Source of the DNA: Blautia schinkii DSM 10518
GTDB taxonomy: Bacteria; Bacillota; Clostridia; Lachnospirales; Lachnospiraceae
Direction of reading: 5' to 3'
Assembly: GCA_000702025.1 (NCBI GenBank)
Contig: JNKJ01000009.1
Coordinates: 62,001-126,000 of the forward strand
Length of the DNA stretch: 64,000 nt
Below, piece by piece: positions 55,269-63,881 of the stretch. A program made the position numbers and the translations under genes. The first letter of the stretch is position 1. Every line of letters starts with the position of its first letter. Below the pieces are notes generated by a model that saw only the letters and a list, made by a program, of their open reading frames with translations, had not been told where the DNA came from and ran no database searches.

Positions 55269-56318
55269 TTATTCCCCATAAACTTCTTCGCGTGTATAAA
55301 CGCCGGCATCAATAACCGTCTCATCAATATTATCTTTTGTCACAATAATTGCCGGATAGGACATGAATGGCTTTTCCTCACCAAGGCTGTTTGTATCTGT
55401 CATTTCAAAGTCATCTTCTGTCATCTCACCAAGATAATATTTAATTGCCGTTTCCGTAAACTGCCTTGCATAATCTATACCGCCTTTACGGATGGTGGAT
55501 ACCTGTGTTCCTGCTACAATCCTCTGGCAGGCTGCAAGGTCACAATCCTGACCACAGACAAGAACTTTCCCATCTAATTCTTCATTCTCAAGAGCCTGAA
55601 CCGCTCCGCCTGCCAGCCCGTCATTCATACAAAGAACTGCTGAAAGCGTATCGGCATATTCGGAAAGCCAGTTCTCCACATATCCCATACCGGTTGCCGG
55701 ATCCCAGTTTGCAACGAACTGTTCGCCCACTACATTTACATCGCACGCCTTCATGCTGTCCTGCATACCATCCTTGAAATTAATCACACCGGAACCGCCT
55801 GCTGAATCACCCAGCAGATAACAAATATCTCCACTAATATTCATATCAGCGATTGTCTTTGTGATTGCCTGTCCTACTTCATAATAGTCATTACCTCCGG
55901 ACATATCGAAGTATGTCTCACCGCCAACCTGCTCATAGTAGCATACGAAAACACCTGCATCATGAGCTTCTTTAAGAACGTTGTCCATAGCACCTTTCTC
56001 AGGAGCCATAACAATCAGCATGTCGATGTCCTGGGAAATAAGATTTTCAATCTGGCCAACCTGTTTCTGGCTGTCGTTTTCAGAACACTGGTACAGCATT
56101 TCGATTCCCTGTTCCTTACATACTGTTTCGATTTCAGCCAGCTCTGTAACCCAACGTTCTTCCTGCATGGTTTTCCATGAAACACCGATTTTGAGGTCCT
56201 CACGTGATTTCTTGGTATCCTCTTCAGCCTCTGCTTTAACCACCGCAGCGTTTACCATGACTGGTGTAAAAGCCATTATTGCTGCACACATTCCCACTAA
56301 GATTTTTTTGTTTAACAT
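55269..56318 (-). CDS. XylF/RbsB-type sugar-binding protein, no lipobox
   Basis: A 349-residue periplasmic-binding-fold protein resembling XylF (RWVTELAEIE, SQDIDMLIV, AGVFVCYYEQV, CMNDGLAGG). The N-terminal signal (MLNKKILVGMCAAIMAFTP) has no lipobox Cys before the mature chain, so lipid anchoring, the usual mode in Gram-positives, is not predicted. It is the first operon gene, after a promoter and nested palindromes. GGAGGA precedes the start. Confidence 0.87.
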   Translation of the reverse strand: MLNKKILVGMCAAIMAFTPVMVNAAVVKAEAEEDTKKSREDLKIGVSWKTMQEERWVTELAEIETVCKEQGIEMLYQCSENDSQKQVGQIENLISQDIDMLIVMAPEKGAMDNVLKEAHDAGVFVCYYEQVGGETYFDMSGGNDYYEVGQAITKTIADMNISGDICYLLGDSAGGSGVINFKDGMQDSMKACDVNVVGEQFVANWDPATGMGYVENWLSEYADTLSAVLCMNDGLAGGAVQALENEELDGKVLVCGQDCDLAACQRIVAGTQVSTIRKGGIDYARQFTETAIKYYLGEMTEDDFEMTDTNSLGEEKPFMSYPAIIVTKDNIDETVIDAGVYTREEVYGE

Positions 56319-56360
56319 CCCTGTTCCTCCTTTAATTTGGGTAATTTCGTTGTTTGTTTT

Positions 56361-56400
56361 GATGTATATAAGGTATCATACCTTGCTTATTAAATACATC
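56361..56400. promoter_or_regulatory. Nested palindromes before the sugar operon
   Basis: AAGGTAT-C-ATACCTT (56370-56384) lies inside an outer inverted repeat GATGTAT (56361-56367) and ATACATC (56394-56400). They lie between the putative promoter and the first gene, a position suited to a repressor or a transcript structure. Confidence 0.5.
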
Positions 56401-56417
56401 GAGTCAGGTTACTGAAA

Positions 56418-56447
56418 AGTATAAAATCATTACCGGAATTTCATCAA
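56418..56447 (-). promoter_or_regulatory. Putative promoter of the sugar operon
   Basis: On the minus strand TTGATG (56447-56442), 18 bases, then TATACT (56423-56418), just upstream of the nested palindromes. Confidence 0.4.
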
Positions 56448-56467
56448 AACAGACCCGAAAATTATAA

Positions 56468-56511
56468 AAGCCATTGCATACAGGCTGTGGTTTCCTGTTC
56501 TGCAATGGCTT
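56468..56511 (-). terminator. Intrinsic terminator after the response regulator
   Basis: AAGCCATTGCA (56468-56478) and TGCAATGGCTT (56501-56511) with an inner ACAGG/CCTGT pairing; T-rich sequence follows on the minus strand. It separates the sensor operon from the transport operon. Confidence 0.75.
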
Positions 56512-56529
56512 ATTTTTACATTTTTGTTG

Positions 56530-58119
56530 TTATTTTTTACTTTTTTTGTATTCTGCTACTGATACTCCTGTATATTTTTTAAAACAGGAGCTGAAATAAT
56601 GTGAATCCGAAATCCCTACCCTTTCCGCAATTTCATATGCCTTTAAATCTGTAGACAGCACAAGATTTTCAGCTTCTTTCATGCGAATCTCAAACAAATA
56701 TCCGGTGAACGTCGTACCTGTCTTTTCTTTAAACACCCTGCTTAAATAGCTGGGATTCACGTAATACTGCTGTGCCAGCAGGTTAAGGGATATATCCTCT
56801 TGATAGTAATGATCTGTAATATAATCCTTTACTTTATGTACCAGGTTTTTCTCCTTATCTGACATCTCAGCTCGGATGGTGATACATGCTTCCTGCACTA
56901 TTTTTTTAATATACACCCGAACTTCCTCAAATGTATTCAAAGAAAATACGCCCTCAATTACCGTCGGATAATTCAATAATTCAGACTGAATATTAACCTT
57001 CAGCTCTGATAATACTTTCATAATTTCTGCCAGTATCTCCACTGAAAAAATCAACACTTTATCACGTTCTCTTCCGGTTTTCTTCAAATAATCTAATGTT
57101 TCATCCAATAGCTCTCCGGCTTTCACAACATCACTGATACGAATTGCATTACCTAACTCATGTATGACATCCTCACTCATCCCTGTTGCACTGTCCGTAT
57201 CATAATAAGGATAAATATCCCGAAAGCAGATAACCATTTCTTCTCCGGAGACAAAACGGCATTTTAAGGCATCTTTCGCTTCCCTGTATGACTCCCGGAT
57301 TTTATCCAGCTCTGTATATACATTTCCCACTCCAATGCAAACCTGAGCCTCTGTATTGTTTTCCAAGTATTGTTTTAAATCCCGGGCATGCTCATACACC
57401 GCAGCTTCTGACTCATTATTCAGCAATATGAGCCAATCCGCTCCACTGTCAAACACAAAGACTCCCGGCATGTCACCATAGTAATCCTCAATAATTTTGC
57501 CGGCATGCATTTTCAACAATATTTTATCTTCTTCATAAAGACTGCTTATCTTTGGTTTTATCTCTACCAAAGCGGCCTGAAAAACCGTATTTTTAATCTC
57601 GACACCAAAATATGAAAGAGATTCCAGGTACTGCTGAGGGGTCCTGCTGCGCACAAGCGCACTAAGCTGCCTGTCTTTAATGTAGTTAGAATGTTTTTCC
57701 AGTTCTTCCTTAAAGCGTTCAAACTCTTTTCTGTGATCGCATTCTTCGAGAATGGCGTCTCTTGCTTTGATTGCCGCATTGCGCAGTTCCCCCGCATTTA
57801 CAGGCTTCAGAAGATAGTCGAACACTCCAATACGGATTCCCTCACTGGCATACTCAAACTCATCGTGGCCGGAAAGTATCAAAATTTTAATATGGGGATG
57901 CTTTTCTAAAACAAGGCGGCTGCATGTCAGTCCGTCCATACTTGGCATCCTTACATCCATAAAAACTATGTCCGGCTCAAGCTCATCTATCAGCTCCTGG
58001 CCCATTCTGGCTGAACTGGCCTCCCCTACAATACACAAGCCGATTTCCTCCCAGTCAATACATCTGATCACCATCTGTCTTACAAGCTTTTCATCATCAA
58101 TCACCAAAACCTTAAGCAT
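56530..58119 (-). CDS. YesN-type response regulator with AraC DNA-binding domain
   Basis: A 529-residue protein with an N-terminal receiver domain (phosphoacceptor Asp55 in FMDVRMP), a long linker and a C-terminal AraC helix-turn-helix (about 425-529). Its start overlaps the kinase stop by one base. It most likely activates the sugar operon that begins 200 bases further along. Confidence 0.93.
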   Translation of the reverse strand: MLKVLVIDDEKLVRQMVIRCIDWEEIGLCIVGEASSARMGQELIDELEPDIVFMDVRMPSMDGLTCSRLVLEKHPHIKILILSGHDEFEYASEGIRIGVFDYLLKPVNAGELRNAAIKARDAILEECDHRKEFERFKEELEKHSNYIKDRQLSALVRSRTPQQYLESLSYFGVEIKNTVFQAALVEIKPKISSLYEEDKILLKMHAGKIIEDYYGDMPGVFVFDSGADWLILLNNESEAAVYEHARDLKQYLENNTEAQVCIGVGNVYTELDKIRESYREAKDALKCRFVSGEEMVICFRDIYPYYDTDSATGMSEDVIHELGNAIRISDVVKAGELLDETLDYLKKTGRERDKVLIFSVEILAEIMKVLSELKVNIQSELLNYPTVIEGVFSLNTFEEVRVYIKKIVQEACITIRAEMSDKEKNLVHKVKDYITDHYYQEDISLNLLAQQYYVNPSYLSRVFKEKTGTTFTGYLFEIRMKEAENLVLSTDLKAYEIAERVGISDSHYFSSCFKKYTGVSVAEYKKSKK

Positions 58120-59882
58120 TATTCTCCACCTTCTTCCTTCGGTATACGCACTGTTATCACTGTTCCTTTTCCGATTTCACTTTTAATACGAACCAGTTCT
58201 TCTTTTTCCTGTTGATAATATAGGTTAATCCGCTGCATAGTACCGAACAATCCAAATCTCCTGCTTGGGTCTTCGGAGGTTTTATTCAGCACCTCTTCCA
58301 GCCTCTCCGGTCCCATTCCCGCACCGTCGTCCTCCACCTCAAGTCTCACGTAATCTTTATCATCCTTTGCCCGGATGGTAATGGTGCCCTGGAGTTCATG
58401 CTCTCTGAATCCATGATAAATAGCATTTTCTACCAACGGCTGCAGGATCAGTTTAATCATCTGATACGATTTTACACTCTCATCTACATCATAAACAACC
58501 TCAAATACATCATCATAGCGGAACGACTGAATAATAAGATAGTTCTCCACAATCTTAAGCTCCTCCATCACGGTTATGATTTCCTGTCCTTTATGGAGAC
58601 TATTCCGATAGTATTGACCCAGCGCCTGCATCATGGTATAGACATCCTCCGTCCTTCCCATCATAGCCAGAGCACAGACAGAATCGAAAGTATTATACAA
58701 AAAGTGTGGCTTAATCTGCGCCTGAAGCAAGGCCAGCTCATACTTTCTCCGCATTCTCTGCTCTTCTATCTTCTGTGACATCAACTCTTCTGTCTCATCC
58801 AGCATCTGATTATAGTGCTGCTGCAGATTGTCCATCTCCTGATTTGTTTCAATAACCGGCACTCTTTCCATTTTCCCCTCTTTCACATGTTCCATAGAGC
58901 TTAAAATATTAAGAAGAGGACTTTTGATTCTCTGAGTGATAAACGACGCGCCAAACACGCACATAGTCATTCCAAACAGAATAAGCAATACGGTAAATAC
59001 GGTATATTGCTGCATAATTGAAAGTGTTTTACTTCGCGGTATAGCTCCTATGATACTCCAAGCCTGATTTTCAGCCTCCATGATACCCGCTTTGTATTTT
59101 TTTCCACCTTCGCTTACTACTTGATAGAATTCCTTTCCTGATTTTAATGTTTTTTGTGAAACAAGATTTTCAAGCCATTCCCCGTTGGATGAACACACAA
59201 TAGGTCTGCCCTCCTTATCTAAAATCGCAATCTCTATCCCTGTCTGCGCTGCCACTGAATTAAAAGTTTCCATAATCCGACCCACAGATATATTCATTGC
59301 CAAGACCCCCATCACATCCAGGTTGTCAAGATTCCGGATTTGCCGCACAAAGGATATAATTTGCCGATTTTCATCAAGATATGTCTTATAGGAAAAAATA
59401 GTAGGACCGCAGGAGCCTGACTCCTGTTCTTTAAGTGCAGACTGATACAGATTAGTATCTTCCAGATGTGCACGGATGGCCTCTATTTCATAGATATTTC
59501 CCGCAATATAGGATTCCCCTTCATTGTCAAACAAATATATAGAAGATATCCCATCGCAGCATGCCGCCATTTGAATCACGGATTCTTGAAGTGCCATCTT
59601 TTCCTCATAGCCTACAGGGGAATCCATCTGCAGCGCTTCCTGTATCACGTCATTAAAGGCGATTGCTTTGGAATAATCGTTTACATTACCAATTAATGAC
59701 TCCATGTTACTCTCTACCACCTGAAGGCTGTATTCTAAAGAATTATTTTCAGAGGTAGAAATCAGCTTACGTGCCGCAGCGATGTAAACCACTGCACAAA
59801 AAATGAATATGATGAGAAAAAGCAATACATAATAATACTTTATCTGTTCCGAAAAAGTCATTTTATTAAATCTCTTTTTCAA
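58119..59882 (-). CDS. YesM-type sensor histidine kinase
   Basis: This 587-residue kinase has membrane segments at about 16-36 and 291-313, a Cache-like extracytoplasmic sensor between them, a HAMP region, the His_kinase motif QIKPHFLYNTFDS (His393) and an HATPase domain (VENAIYHG around 485, DDGAGM at 518). The start at 59882 is a TTG preceded by a GGGGGG box; an ATG at residue 8 is the alternative. It is encoded between a binding protein and the response regulator. Confidence 0.9.
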   Translation of the reverse strand: MKKRFNKMTFSEQIKYYYVLLFLIIFIFCAVVYIAAARKLISTSENNSLEYSLQVVESNMESLIGNVNDYSKAIAFNDVIQEALQMDSPVGYEEKMALQESVIQMAACCDGISSIYLFDNEGESYIAGNIYEIEAIRAHLEDTNLYQSALKEQESGSCGPTIFSYKTYLDENRQIISFVRQIRNLDNLDVMGVLAMNISVGRIMETFNSVAAQTGIEIAILDKEGRPIVCSSNGEWLENLVSQKTLKSGKEFYQVVSEGGKKYKAGIMEAENQAWSIIGAIPRSKTLSIMQQYTVFTVLLILFGMTMCVFGASFITQRIKSPLLNILSSMEHVKEGKMERVPVIETNQEMDNLQQHYNQMLDETEELMSQKIEEQRMRRKYELALLQAQIKPHFLYNTFDSVCALAMMGRTEDVYTMMQALGQYYRNSLHKGQEIITVMEELKIVENYLIIQSFRYDDVFEVVYDVDESVKSYQMIKLILQPLVENAIYHGFREHELQGTITIRAKDDKDYVRLEVEDDGAGMGPERLEEVLNKTSEDPSRRFGLFGTMQRINLYYQQEKEELVRIKSEIGKGTVITVRIPKEEGGE

Positions 59883-59894
59883 TGATATCCCCCC

Positions 59895-61157
59895 CTACTT
59901 CATATGACTTTCCAAAGACTGTACGAATTCCTGTCCGTTTAATTTGCCTTCAAACAGCTTCGAGCAGGTATTAAGCCAGATTTCTGCCTTATCCGGCCAC
60001 AACAGTGTATCCCACGCAACCCCGCCCTCTGTTTTATCCTTGTACAAAGCAAGTATTTTTTTGTCCACTTCACTTATTTCCGCTTTCTCATCTCCCTTTT
60101 CAATATCAAAGGTTGCACTCTGAGGCTGATAACAGCTAAGCTGGTATCCAAGCCACGCCGCAATATTCGCGGCGGTTTCGGGATATTTTGTGTCTGAGGA
60201 TACCATCCACCCATTGATTGCACCACCGTGATAATCGCCGGAAGCTCTGGCCCCGGGCACAATCGGCATTTTAGCCACCTCAAGTTTATCTCCAAGACGT
60301 TCCTCTGCAGAACTTGTATACCAATCTCCGATATAAATCATTGCCGCGTCTCCATTCAAAAACATATCCTCAGCTTCACTCGATGCAAGCTGATACATAT
60401 CTGAGCAGAAAACATCGGCCGAAACTAAATCCGCGGTCAGTTGTGCAGCCTGCGCCAATATATCATTATCCAGGTTTATCTCTCCTCTGGCCATGGCATT
60501 ATATAGTGAAGCTCCTCCAAGCTGTATGGTAAAATTATTTATCCACTGCTGCCCATGCCATTTATTCAGCATTCCACATGCAACAGGTTCAATATCGGCT
60601 TTGCGGAAGCTTCGGCATACCTCGATCAACTCTTCATAAGTTTCGGGGATTTTCACTCCAGCCCGATCAAATAATTCCATATTACAATACAAGACACCCG
60701 TCCAATAAGTAAAGCAAATTCCATATAGCCGGCCATCATAGATGAAATTATTCTGCATTTCCATGTCCATATGATTTGTATAGGAATCATCCAGATACTT
60801 GTCCAAAGGTAGTACCTTTCCAGCCTTTACAAAAGGTTCTGAAAATCCCGCTCCATACCCGAACATGATATCAGGCACTTCATCTGATGCCATCAAAACT
60901 CTAATTTTGCTTTTATATGTTTGATTGTCATATATTTCCTGGATTAATTCTACGTTAGGAAATGCTTCGGCGAACTTATCATTCAAAATCTCTTTCAAAT
61001 AGCGTGCAGATGCATCCGTATCTGTATCCCCATAGTAATGCATAATCCGTAAGGTTATCTTCTCATCCCCGCCGCCATCTGCATAGACCATTAACTCCGA
61101 ACCCAATATACTGACCATTAATATTACTACAATGAGCTTAGACAGTTTTTTCAGCAT
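59895..61157 (-). CDS. Family 1 extracellular sugar-binding protein (sensor accessory)
   Basis: A 420-residue exported binding protein of the ABC family 1 type (FAEAFPNVELIQE, VPDIMFGYGAGF, GDWYT). The signal peptide (residues about 1-31) has no lipobox Cys. No permease gene accompanies it; it is co-oriented with the kinase 12 bases on. A role as ligand-presenting subunit of the kinase is inferred. The ATG at 61157 follows GGAGGTG. Confidence 0.87.
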   Translation of the reverse strand: MLKKLSKLIVVILMVSILGSELMVYADGGGDEKITLRIMHYYGDTDTDASARYLKEILNDKFAEAFPNVELIQEIYDNQTYKSKIRVLMASDEVPDIMFGYGAGFSEPFVKAGKVLPLDKYLDDSYTNHMDMEMQNNFIYDGRLYGICFTYWTGVLYCNMELFDRAGVKIPETYEELIEVCRSFRKADIEPVACGMLNKWHGQQWINNFTIQLGGASLYNAMARGEINLDNDILAQAAQLTADLVSADVFCSDMYQLASSEAEDMFLNGDAAMIYIGDWYTSSAEERLGDKLEVAKMPIVPGARASGDYHGGAINGWMVSSDTKYPETAANIAAWLGYQLSCYQPQSATFDIEKGDEKAEISEVDKKILALYKDKTEGGVAWDTLLWPDKAEIWLNTCSKLFEGKLNGQEFVQSLESHMK

Positions 61158-61241
61158 ATAGCACCTCCGCCTCTTTATTCTTAAAGTATAACATTTTTCC
61201 ATTTTATTGAAATATATCAAAAAAATCCCCAAATGTACATG

Positions 61242-61251
61242 GAAACGTTTT
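61242..61251. promoter_or_regulatory. Palindromic cre-like element upstream of the sensor operon
   Basis: GAAACGTTTT around 61242-61251 has the AAACGTTT core of LacI/CcpA-type sites, but departs from the cre consensus at two or more positions. Confidence 0.25.
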
Positions 61252-61328
61252 ACTAATATGTGAAAAATTATTACTGAATTAGGCTTAGGAAAGCTGAATA
61301 TACATATTTTTTAATCTGTCAGCGTATT

Positions 61329-61380
61329 GCAACCATCGGTTGCGCAATCATACAGCCTGTTATATGGCCTTCTGTATGAT
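61329..61380. promoter_or_regulatory. Two inverted repeats before the XRE regulator gene
   Basis: GCAACC (61329-61334)/GGTTGC (61338-61343) and ATCATACAG (61347-61355)/CTGTATGAT (61372-61380). The second is a perfect nine-base pair with a 16-base spacer and may be the regulator's own operator. Confidence 0.4.
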
Positions 61381-61422
61381 AATCTGGTATTCTTAATTCA
61401 TAAAATCTTAGGAGGACAGCAA

Positions 61423-61878
61423 ATGAATTTTGCAGAGAAAATTTTTAATTTAAGAAAAAGCAGAAACCTCACACAGGAGCAGCTAGCAGAACAGCTCAAT
61501 GTATCAAGACAGTCCATTTCAAAATGGGAATCCGGTCAGGCCACGCCGGAGCTGGAAAAAGTAGTCGCTATGAGTGAGATTTTTGATGTTACCGTCGATT
61601 ATCTTTTAAAGCCATCAGAGATTGATGAGTTGTCAGTGAAAACAGAAATTTTAGAAAAACAGCAGCAGCAACTGTTGAACAGAGAAAACCGGAGGAACAA
61701 ATTGCTCCGATGCGTTATATATTCTTTGGGAGTATATTTAATCTTTTTTGTTGTATTTATTATCGGACATTTTTACTTTGAAATTTGGAATCCAGCTGTT
61801 GTACTGGCTGAATTTTTGATTGCAACAGTGGCAGTTCTTTTTATCTGGGCAAAGCTGTGGGTGAAAAACAAAGATTAA
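61423..61878 (+). CDS. XRE-family regulator with C-terminal membrane segments
   Basis: A 151-residue protein with a Cro/CI-type helix-turn-helix (residues 5-60; [21 protein letters not shown]) and two hydrophobic segments (about 97-116 and 121-144). Such membrane-tethered XRE proteins are common in Clostridia. AGGAGG lies seven bases before the ATG at 61423. Confidence 0.87.
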   Translation: MNFAEKIFNLRKSRNLTQEQLAEQLNVSRQSISKWESGQATPELEKVVAMSEIFDVTVDYLLKPSEIDELSVKTEILEKQQQQLLNRENRRNKLLRCVIYSLGVYLIFFVVFIIGHFYFEIWNPAVVLAEFLIATVAVLFIWAKLWVKNKD

Positions 61879-61906
61879 GTTTGTAAAAAGCCTCTAAATT
61901 TATCAA

Positions 61907-61927
61907 GCCGGAGCAATATGCCCCGGC
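61907..61927 (+). terminator. Intrinsic terminator of the XRE gene
   Basis: GCCGGAGC (61907-61914) and GCCCCGGC (61920-61927) pair with one mismatch and are followed by TTTTT. Confidence 0.65.
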
Positions 61928-61956
61928 CTGTTTTTCTGTTCATTCACAAATATGGT

Positions 61957-62403
61957 TTACGACTTCACCGCTGGTTTGAGACTGTTTTGTCTGCGGATTT
62001 GAATAAGCTTTAATATATCCTCATATACGCTGTCATGGGAATAAACGTCTATCATCAGCCATCGCTGTCCGTTCCCTTCTTTTGTACTGTGATATAAATT
62101 CTGAAGTTCCACGGAAAGGCTGGGAAGGATGCGTTCCACTGTTTCTTTTTCCTTGCTGCTGACAACGACAAGCACTGTTAAGTAATCTTTTTTGGGGTAA
62201 ATTACACAGAGCGATTTCCCCGATTTTCTGAATTTTACGTTCCAACCTTGGGCATACACATCCTTGCTGTATTCGATTTTACAGATTGCTTTGTATGTAT
62301 CATCCATATGGCGGCAAAGCTCATTAAATAAAGAGATTCCTGTATAATTGCTGATTTCATCCAGGGTTGGCATGTAATTGATGTCTTTTATTAAGTCAGT
62401 CAT
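61957..62403 (-). CDS. DUF3788-like protein
   Basis: A 148-residue soluble protein resembling DUF3788 (YAQGWNVKFRKSGKSLCVIYP, then LTVLVVVSSKEKE). The function is unknown. A GGAG site lies before the start. It is convergent with the XRE gene. Confidence 0.65.
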   Translation of the reverse strand: MTDLIKDINYMPTLDEISNYTGISLFNELCRHMDDTYKAICKIEYSKDVYAQGWNVKFRKSGKSLCVIYPKKDYLTVLVVVSSKEKETVERILPSLSVELQNLYHSTKEGNGQRWLMIDVYSHDSVYEDILKLIQIRRQNSLKPAVKS

Positions 62404-62459
62404 AAAACCTTATATCTCCTTAGATGCACTTATAAATGTGCTTTCGTATTTAGTATACA

Positions 62460-62499
62460 CTCTTTTGAATTTACTCTCTTTTAAATTTACTTTCTTTTA
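62460..62499. repeat. Short 16-base tandem repeat
   Basis: CTCTTTTGAATTTACT (62460-62475), CTCTTTTAAATTTACT (62476-62491) and a partial third unit reaching the stop codon of the DUF3795 gene. Confidence 0.6.
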
Positions 62500-62874
62500 A
62501 TCACGTCTGCCTGTTTTGATGAATTCGATAAGCTTTTCTACGTCTTCGAACTCGTCATAGTCACCAGAGATTCCCTCACGATGATACACGATTCCGGCTT
62601 TTTCATTGGCTTCCAGGCAGTCTAATAACGCTTCTTCTCCATATCTTTTAAGGAATAAATTAAATGCCTGCGGCTTGATTTTTGTCAGCAGGCCTTTCTG
62701 GCAATTCTCCTCACAGCTATAGCAATGGCTGATTCCTTTTTCTATGGAACAGCTTCTGTTTTGACACCAGCTCTGCCCCGGACATTTCTCAGAATCACAG
62801 CCTCCGCAGGTTTCATTTTGTGCACATAAACAACAGGCAAGTCCGCATCTTGCAATTCCCATTTCTCTTTTCAT
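62497..62874 (-). CDS. DUF3795-like cysteine-rich protein
   Basis: A 125-residue protein with many cysteines (CGLACCLCAQNETCGGC, CPGQSWCQNRSC, CYSCEENC) as in DUF3795, which probably binds metal. The ATG at 62874 follows GGAGGAA. A related protein is encoded just upstream. Confidence 0.75.
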   Translation of the reverse strand: MKREMGIARCGLACCLCAQNETCGGCDSEKCPGQSWCQNRSCSIEKGISHCYSCEENCQKGLLTKIKPQAFNLFLKRYGEEALLDCLEANEKAGIVYHREGISGDYDEFEDVEKLIEFIKTGRRD

Positions 62875-62979
62875 TGATAGCTTCCTCCGTAAATTTGCTT
62901 TTTTTCTTTGGCTCAAATATTACTCTTATCTCTATTTCCACTCCTATTCTTTGTGTGATTAATATCACTATTCTAAACT

Positions 62980-63028
62980 CTATTCCTGCCCTATTTTTGT
63001 TCTGGACGTGCCCTATTCCTGCCCTATT
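62980..63028. repeat. Direct repeat between the DUF3795 genes
   Basis: CTATTCCTGCCCTATT at 62980-62995 and 63013-63028, 33 bases apart; the second copy overlaps the stop of the upstream gene. Confidence 0.6.
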
Positions 63029-63662
63029 CTTTCTCCGGGTATTCTTTATCCTTCCAATACCACCATTTCAGTTTTTCCGGATCGCGTTGCTCATGTTCCG
63101 CATAATATACCGCGCACCGGAACACATAAAGCTGGCATCTATCCTCCTGGAAACCTTTATTTAGGCAGTCCAGTGTGTATAATTCTTCGGGGTCTTTTCC
63201 AACCAATTCAGCAACACAGTGAATCCCGATTCCTTTTAAATGCTGGGCAATATTTTTTCCTACACCCGGTATTGTCTGTAAATCGTCTGGCTTATCCTGT
63301 TCTTTTGGTAAATCCTGTTCTTTTGCTGTACTATTTTTCTTTATGTTTTCATGTTCAGCCTCTGCTTTTAGGGCCTGGTACTTTCGCAGATTTTCCATTT
63401 GGCGGGTAAAGTCCACCTGATTTTCTTCTGGTGTTTTTGTTGGGTCCTCGCGCTCAAAGAATGTACAGGGGAGCATTTCACACTGACCGCAATTGCTATA
63501 TTTTTTCTTTTTATGGCAGCACTCATAAATATCGCACACACTCTCTCCAGTGTATTCCAGCCAGAAAACCTTCCCTTCTATTTCCTGGCATCCTCTGCAT
63601 TCTTCAGGATAATACTCACATTCCGAACAGACAGTACCGCAGCAGCTTATCATTTTTTCCAT
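63024..63662 (-). CDS. DUF3795 protein fused to a Cdd1-like helix-hairpin-helix domain
   Basis: A 212-residue protein with an N-terminal cysteine-rich DUF3795-like domain (CCGTVCSECEYY, CRGC, CGQCEMLPC), a charged linker with a short duplicated block (KEQDLP, KEQDKP) and a C-terminal helix-hairpin-helix region (LQTIPGVGKNIAQHLKGIG) like the Cdd1 pathogenicity-locus family. A GAGGA box precedes the ATG at 63662, spaced a little long. The function is unknown; nucleic-acid contact is possible. Confidence 0.75.
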   Translation of the reverse strand: MEKMISCCGTVCSECEYYPEECRGCQEIEGKVFWLEYTGESVCDIYECCHKKKKYSNCGQCEMLPCTFFEREDPTKTPEENQVDFTRQMENLRKYQALKAEAEHENIKKNSTAKEQDLPKEQDKPDDLQTIPGVGKNIAQHLKGIGIHCVAELVGKDPEELYTLDCLNKGFQEDRCQLYVFRCAVYYAEHEQRDPEKLKWWYWKDKEYPEKE

Positions 63663-63764
63663 ATGTACTTTTATCCTCTTTTCTTGGATTATTTTGAATC
63701 TGAACAACCTTCTAATCGAACTTTTTACGTATTTGCCTCATCCCATCCTGCTCAAATTTTTCAG

Positions 63765-63807
63765 AAAAGGCATGAACGCCTTTTATAAATAATTGTTCAC
63801 GCCTTTT
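63765..63807 (-). terminator. Intrinsic terminator of the gene at the right edge
   Basis: AAAAGGCATGAAC (63765-63777) and GTTCACGCCTTTT (63795-63807) pair with a G-U in the minus-strand RNA. It follows the partial hydrolase gene. Confidence 0.55.
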
Positions 63808-63881
63808 CCTTATGCAATATTGAACTATTACACTTTCATACTATTTTAGCAGAATGAATACGACAACTGTCTGTCATGTTT

